Assembly (NCBI GenBank): GCA_910584655.1
Contig: CAJUBJ010000002.1
Coordinates: forward strand, 186,001-250,000
Length of the DNA: 64,000 bases
Source of the DNA: an uncultured Bacilli bacterium
GTDB taxonomy: Bacteria; Bacillota_I; Bacilli_A; RF39; UBA660
Direction: 5' to 3'
Part shown: piece by piece, positions 60,344 to 64,000 of the stretch
Numbering within the stretch: the first letter of the stretch is position 1
Layout: every line of letters starts with the position of its first letter
The notes under the pieces: model-generated
What the model was told of the DNA's origin: nothing
Seen by the model: the letters and a program-made list of their open reading frames with translations, nothing else
The model's database searches: none
Position numbers and translations under genes: made by a program

Positions 60344-61321
60344 TTAGACTTTCTTTTCATAATCAGGAGTAAACGTAAATGATTTAATTTCTCCGTCTAA
60401 ATCTAGTCCTAAAATAGAGAATGATATCGTAAAGTTTTCTACTTTTTTTACTTTCTTTTTCGGAATGGTTAAGTAGAATACTTTATTAGTTCCACAATAT
60501 ATATCTAAATTAAAATCTTTATATTCAAATAATTCTCCATTAATTAAAAGCCTTCTTATTTTTACATTTTTTGGAGCATTTCTATTTTCATTTATAAAGT
60601 AAAAATAAATATAAGTGTTTTCTTTATCGTCTGTTACTTTATAAAAGTTTCCTTTTACTTCATTAGCATTATAAAATTCTATTAAACCTTTTAAAGTATT
60701 ATCATATTCTATTTTATTGTAAGCTTGTATTTCTCTTCTTGATAAAACTCCTTCTTTTTCTGGAGTGTCTATTTTATAATAAATGTCTAACTTATTAAAA
60801 GAAACTATTTTTAACGCATCTAATTCTGTTTTGGGTATAAGAATAGTAGAAGTTGTCGCTTCGTCATCTGCGATATCTGTAATTCTCAAAGTGACACTTG
60901 TATCATAACCATCAACTAATACTTTAAAAATAGTTAAAGTTGATGAAGGAGCACTAGTTTTGAAATCAACATCAATATAATATCCTTTTGAATCAGTTCT
61001 TATATTATATAGTTTAAGCTTTCCTTGATTTTCTCCAAATTCTTTTTCATTAAGACTTGGAACAACTAAACGTCCATCTAAACCGGCATTTTTACTTCCG
61101 CCATTATCTTTTTTAGAATCTGTTTTTTCATTATCTTCTTCATCTTTTTCTTTACTCCATGGTAATTTTAATTCCCAATCGATTTCTTTACGATGCTGAA
61201 ATAAATAAAAACCGCCATATCCAAATCCACCAACAGCTAATAATATAACAAAAAATAATCCTATCTTATTAGTTGCTTTCTTCTCCATACGAACTACATT
61301 TGTTTTATTTCTTTTTAGCAT
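60344..61321 (-). CDS. Single-TM extracytoplasmic protein, unknown
   Basis: About 325 aa. A basic N-terminus (KRNKTNVVRMEKKATNK) precedes a TM at about residues 21-42, then an acidic Lys/Asp/Glu linker and two beta-rich regions that look like Ig-like domains (KLKLYNIRTDSKGYYIDVD, TLTIFKVLVDGYDT, NVKIRRLLINGELFEYKD). Only one Cys after the TM. No family was recognised. The ATG at 61319-61321 has AGGGTGAT upstream. It is divergent from the next gene. Confidence 0.7.
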   Translation of the reverse strand: MLKRNKTNVVRMEKKATNKIGLFFVILLAVGGFGYGGFYLFQHRKEIDWELKLPWSKEKDEEDNEKTDSKKDNGGSKNAGLDGRLVVPSLNEKEFGENQGKLKLYNIRTDSKGYYIDVDFKTSAPSSTLTIFKVLVDGYDTSVTLRITDIADDEATTSTILIPKTELDALKIVSFNKLDIYYKIDTPEKEGVLSRREIQAYNKIEYDNTLKGLIEFYNANEVKGNFYKVTDDKENTYIYFYFINENRNAPKNVKIRRLLINGELFEYKDFNLDIYCGTNKVFYLTIPKKKVKKVENFTISFSILGLDLDGEIKSFTFTPDYEKKV

Positions 61322-61430
61322 AATAATCACCCTATTATATTATTGATTATATTTATTATATCATAAAGAATAATAAAATATGGTACTTATTTAGAATATA
61401 TTATATAATCGTTATAATAGAGGTTGAAAT

Positions 61431-62357
61431 ATGAAAAAAGTTATTTTTTATATAATTATTTTGTTTATGTTATTTTTTTCAACAGTTAAAGCAGAAGAAA
61501 CTTTAAACTTAGATAAGAAGATTATAGAATTTCCTAGTGTAGAAAACTATAGTTTACAAGGATTTACAGTTGTAAAAGATAATTTATTTATGGTATTAAA
61601 TGGTTATGATGATAAAGTTTCTAAGATAATTGTTTATGATTTAAAGAATTATAATAAGATTAAAGAATATGATTTCGGTAGTTTAGGTCATGCTAATGAT
61701 GTTACCTATAATAGCAAAAACAACATAATATATGTTTTAGCTGGTGGCGGAAGTAATGAAGTTTATTTATTTAATGGAACTGATTTTTTATACATTGATA
61801 AATTAAATTTAGAATTACCAGCAAGAAGTATTACATATATTGAAGATAGCGATATGTATGCTATTAGAACTGTAGCTACAGGTTTTAAATTAGATAATGA
61901 ATTGAAATTAAAAAGTAAAGTGCCATTTATATTTGGAATGAATATAAAAAGTGAAGTTGGAAGACAAGGTTGGTCTTATTATAATGGATATATATATTAT
62001 AGTAATTGGTCTTGGATAAGATTGGGTGGTGACGGATCTAATATTATTTTTATTTATGATTTAAATGGTAGTTTTGTTGATACTTTATATACCAAAAATG
62101 ATATTGGTGAGATTGAGGATATTGCCTTTTATAATGATACAATGATTTTAGGATTTAATGGATATAATGATAAAATTATGTTTTACGAATTAAAAGTTCC
62201 TGAAATATTTAAGGAAGAAAGTTATATAAATGACAATATGGATGAAAATTATGAAATAAAGACTGATATTAATTATCAAATGTATTATTTAAGTGGTTTA
62301 GTTATTATAGTATTAGTTATTATTTTAATAATAATTTTAAGAAAAAAGAACAAATAA
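61431..62357 (+). CDS. Exported beta-propeller-like protein with C-terminal TM anchor
   Basis: A 308-aa product with a signal peptide (about 1-21, ending STVKAEE) and a C-terminal TM (about residues 283-303) before RKKNK. Between them, repeated strand units of about 40 residues (FTVVKDNLFMVLNGYDDK, VTYNSKNNIIYVLAGGGS, AFYNDTMILGFNGYNDKI) suggest a beta-propeller. Function is unknown; surface display is likely. GAGGTTG precedes the ATG. The stop lies within the terminator shared with the next gene. Confidence 0.75.
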   Translation: MKKVIFYIIILFMLFFSTVKAEETLNLDKKIIEFPSVENYSLQGFTVVKDNLFMVLNGYDDKVSKIIVYDLKNYNKIKEYDFGSLGHANDVTYNSKNNIIYVLAGGGSNEVYLFNGTDFLYIDKLNLELPARSITYIEDSDMYAIRTVATGFKLDNELKLKSKVPFIFGMNIKSEVGRQGWSYYNGYIYYSNWSWIRLGGDGSNIIFIYDLNGSFVDTLYTKNDIGEIEDIAFYNDTMILGFNGYNDKIMFYELKVPEIFKEESYINDNMDENYEIKTDINYQMYYLSGLVIIVLVIILIIILRKKNK

Positions 62358-62376
62358 GTGAATTTATTTGTTCTTT
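62345..62376. terminator. Bidirectional terminator
   Basis: AAAGAACAAATAA (62345-62357) and TTATTTGTTCTTT (62364-62376) form a 13-bp stem with a 6-nt loop. It serves two convergent genes; the plus-strand gene's stop lies in the stem. Confidence 0.85.
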
Positions 62377-63944
62377 TATATTTGATAGAAATTTATTCTC
62401 GTATTACGATTGTGATCAGATAAAATTATCTCTAAGAATTCGTTCAAACTAAGTTCTAAATGGAATGTATGATGATAATCTTTTGGGCTATAACAATCAA
62501 AAATTAATGTAGATGTGTTTTTATCATAGTTATACTTACCTCTTATAATGGCATCTTTTATATATTTAAGTTTTGTCTTGTTAATATTAGAATCATGACG
62601 ATTTTCATCTTTTGCATCATCTAGTTCTTCACGTAACATTTTTATTTCTTTTACTAAATTTTCAAGTTCTGCACAATTTCGTGCAAAGCCACTTTTATTC
62701 TCTTCAATAAATTTAACATCATTTTTAGCATGTAGACGTGATTCTTCTAAATACTTATTTATTCGACGATTAACTACTACTACTTTTTTATTTAAAACGG
62801 ATAAATTACTAATTATAGTTTTATATTCTGGAGTTTCATAATCAATAATTGTTGGTTTTAATTTATCCAGTTTAAGTAATGAATAATTAAAATATTTATG
62901 TATATTAGATTCATCGTATATGTAATTGATATAAAAGTCTGCGATAGCTTGTGCATTAATAATTTCCTCTTTACGTTCTTTTAAATCAAATAACTTGCGA
63001 CATTCATCTAGTGTATAATTGCATTTATAGGCATGGGATAGACTTCTTAGTATTTCATAATTTTCGATTAATCTTCTTTTATTAATATTTGATTTACTAT
63101 TATGACAATTTAAAGTATCTTTTATGAACTCACAGATAACATTATAATCTGATTCCTCATTAATCAGTTTTTCTAATTTATTTTTTTCTTCTTTAGTAAA
63201 AGTAGCATTTTTCTTATTTACTGTTAAAAGATATTTATCTTTAGATAATTTACTATTTATTTCTTGCAATTGTTTAAAATCATATTCATTTATAATAGAT
63301 AAAGTATCAATTAAATATTTTATATCTTGGTAACTTAGTTTCTTTTCATTTTTTCTAGTTACATTATATTCGTATAATTTTATATTCTTTATAAAAGACT
63401 TTATATTATTATTTTTTATTTCTGGAATAGATATGGCATTAAAATGATATGTTAAACTATCTTTTGATAAATTAATATTATTATTTAAAGATGTAATTAA
63501 AAAGTTTGAGAATTCGACAATCCAGTCAGAATCAACTACTAAACCATTATCAAATTTAATAGTATTATTGTGATTACAAATATATTCTCCATTTGATAAT
63601 GCTTTCTTTAAATAGTCTACTAATATTTCTTCTGATTTTATTTGAGGAACTTGTTTTTTAAAGAAACCGATACCTTTAACTTTGCTCATATAATAATCTA
63701 ATTCTTTTTTATCTAATTTATCAAAATCTTCTTTAGATATTTTTTCTTTCTCACTCATTATTTGAAGTGAAGTATATAACAAATCTAAAGATATATGATC
63801 AAAATCATTAATAAATTTGATACTTTTGCTTTTATTATTTAGTATTTTTTCAATATATATACCTAAAAATTCATTTGATTTTGTCATATGGATAAATGTA
63901 TTTAATTTAGATATATTGTCTAACATTATGTTTCCCCTTGTCAT
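62376..63944 (-). CDS. Hypothetical helical protein, unknown (522 aa)
   Basis: Not recognised. Soluble, Lys/Asn/Glu/Leu-rich and mostly helical, with a predicted coiled coil near the C-terminus (NCAELENLVKEIKMLREELD) and a beta-rich final segment (STLIFDCYSPKDYHHTFHLE). No TM or enzyme motif. Start at ATG 63942-63944 with AGGTGAG; an internal ATG six codons on also has AAGGGG, so the start is not certain. An extended -10 TGTTATAAT lies upstream (63962-63970). Confidence 0.7.
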   Translation of the reverse strand: MTRGNIMLDNISKLNTFIHMTKSNEFLGIYIEKILNNKSKSIKFINDFDHISLDLLYTSLQIMSEKEKISKEDFDKLDKKELDYYMSKVKGIGFFKKQVPQIKSEEILVDYLKKALSNGEYICNHNNTIKFDNGLVVDSDWIVEFSNFLITSLNNNINLSKDSLTYHFNAISIPEIKNNNIKSFIKNIKLYEYNVTRKNEKKLSYQDIKYLIDTLSIINEYDFKQLQEINSKLSKDKYLLTVNKKNATFTKEEKNKLEKLINEESDYNVICEFIKDTLNCHNSKSNINKRRLIENYEILRSLSHAYKCNYTLDECRKLFDLKERKEEIINAQAIADFYINYIYDESNIHKYFNYSLLKLDKLKPTIIDYETPEYKTIISNLSVLNKKVVVVNRRINKYLEESRLHAKNDVKFIEENKSGFARNCAELENLVKEIKMLREELDDAKDENRHDSNINKTKLKYIKDAIIRGKYNYDKNTSTLIFDCYSPKDYHHTFHLELSLNEFLEIILSDHNRNTRINFYQI

Positions 63945-63961
63945 ATTCTCACCTATTATAA

Positions 63962-63970
63962 ATTATAACA
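63962..63970 (-). promoter_or_regulatory. Extended -10 promoter of the 522-aa gene
   Basis: Minus strand TGTTATAAT, about 17 bases before the start; -35 not clear. Confidence 0.45.
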
Positions 63971-64000
63971 CAAAGATTTACTTAATGATATTATTTTTGG

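Noticed and set aside
1..64000. tRNA, rRNA, CRISPR, insertion sequences or prophage
   Set aside because: Gaps are short and AT-rich with no cloverleaf; no spaced direct repeats, transposase or integrase genes.
1..64000. Mollicute genetic code (TGA as Trp)
   Set aside because: TGA ends genes such as tkt (4563-4565) and the DUF3137-like gene (48955-48957), and Trp is encoded by TGG.

Overview
The window is AT-rich (about 30% G+C by eye), uses TGA as well as TAA/TAG as stop codons, and encodes the endospore markers SirA, SigG, SpoIVA, SpoVIF and a YlmC/YmxH-type protein. It also encodes DnaB/DnaI replication-initiation proteins, a class B sortase and ParC/ParE. This points to a chromosomal segment of a low-G+C, spore-forming Bacillota (class Bacilli). 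The compact genome and many membrane or hypothetical proteins suggest an uncultured gut lineage near the RF39/Erysipelotrichia-like groups; that placement is inference. There is no phage, insertion sequence, CRISPR array, rRNA or tRNA, and no gene-free stretch over 300 bases.

Layout. 1-2770: topoisomerase IV (parE-parC; parC runs off the left edge). 2868-8743: a counterpart of the Bacillus subtilis lexA-tkt-sirA-yneF neighbourhood, with a glycolipid glycosyltransferase inserted and a divergent 44-residue membrane peptide under an apparent LexA-controlled promoter. 8779-12197: a GluP-like rhomboid protease and a TPR protein. 12166-16510: a condensed sigG-ylmC-lspA-rluD cluster with a putative metalloprotease behind sigG. 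16633-28183: dxs, a degenerate ADP-ribosylglycohydrolase, YfcE, a UDG-like protein, envelope proteins, a Ca2+-type P-ATPase and a heavy-metal exporter. 28242-35976: mostly lineage-specific proteins, including a 1,146-residue protein and a P-type ATPase relic without catalytic domains. 35984-39155: fmt, dnaI, dnaB. 39255-47833: single-TM surface proteins, HU, a Nudix hydrolase and spoIVA. 47965-56293: a DUF3137-like protein, sortase B, fhs, spoVIF, a DUF1540 miniprotein, a polysaccharide deacetylase and priA. 56462-63944: a second HExxH protein, deoD, a PHP phosphoesterase, a degenerate cytidine-deaminase-like protein and envelope hypotheticals.

How they work together. Most genes are housekeeping (replication restart and initiation, MEP isoprenoid and pentose-phosphate metabolism, one-carbon metabolism, nucleoside salvage, lipoprotein maturation) or sporulation genes. 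The clearest regulatory signals are these: (i) a consensus sigma-A promoter whose 17-bp spacer holds a LexA-box-like palindrome, driving a 44-aa membrane peptide opposite lexA; (ii) a TTCGACA Spo0A box plus -10 element placed inside the tkt terminator hairpin, directly upstream of sirA; and (iii) an 11-bp inverted repeat that buries the ylmC start site. Stop codons lie inside intrinsic terminator hairpins for many genes, and many genes use an AGGTGAT-type Shine-Dalgarno sequence instead of AGGAGG. No new multi-gene defence or metabolic system could be shown. The best candidates for new biology are the SOS peptide, the P-ATPase relic, the metalloprotease behind sigG and two enzyme homologues that have lost metal ligands.
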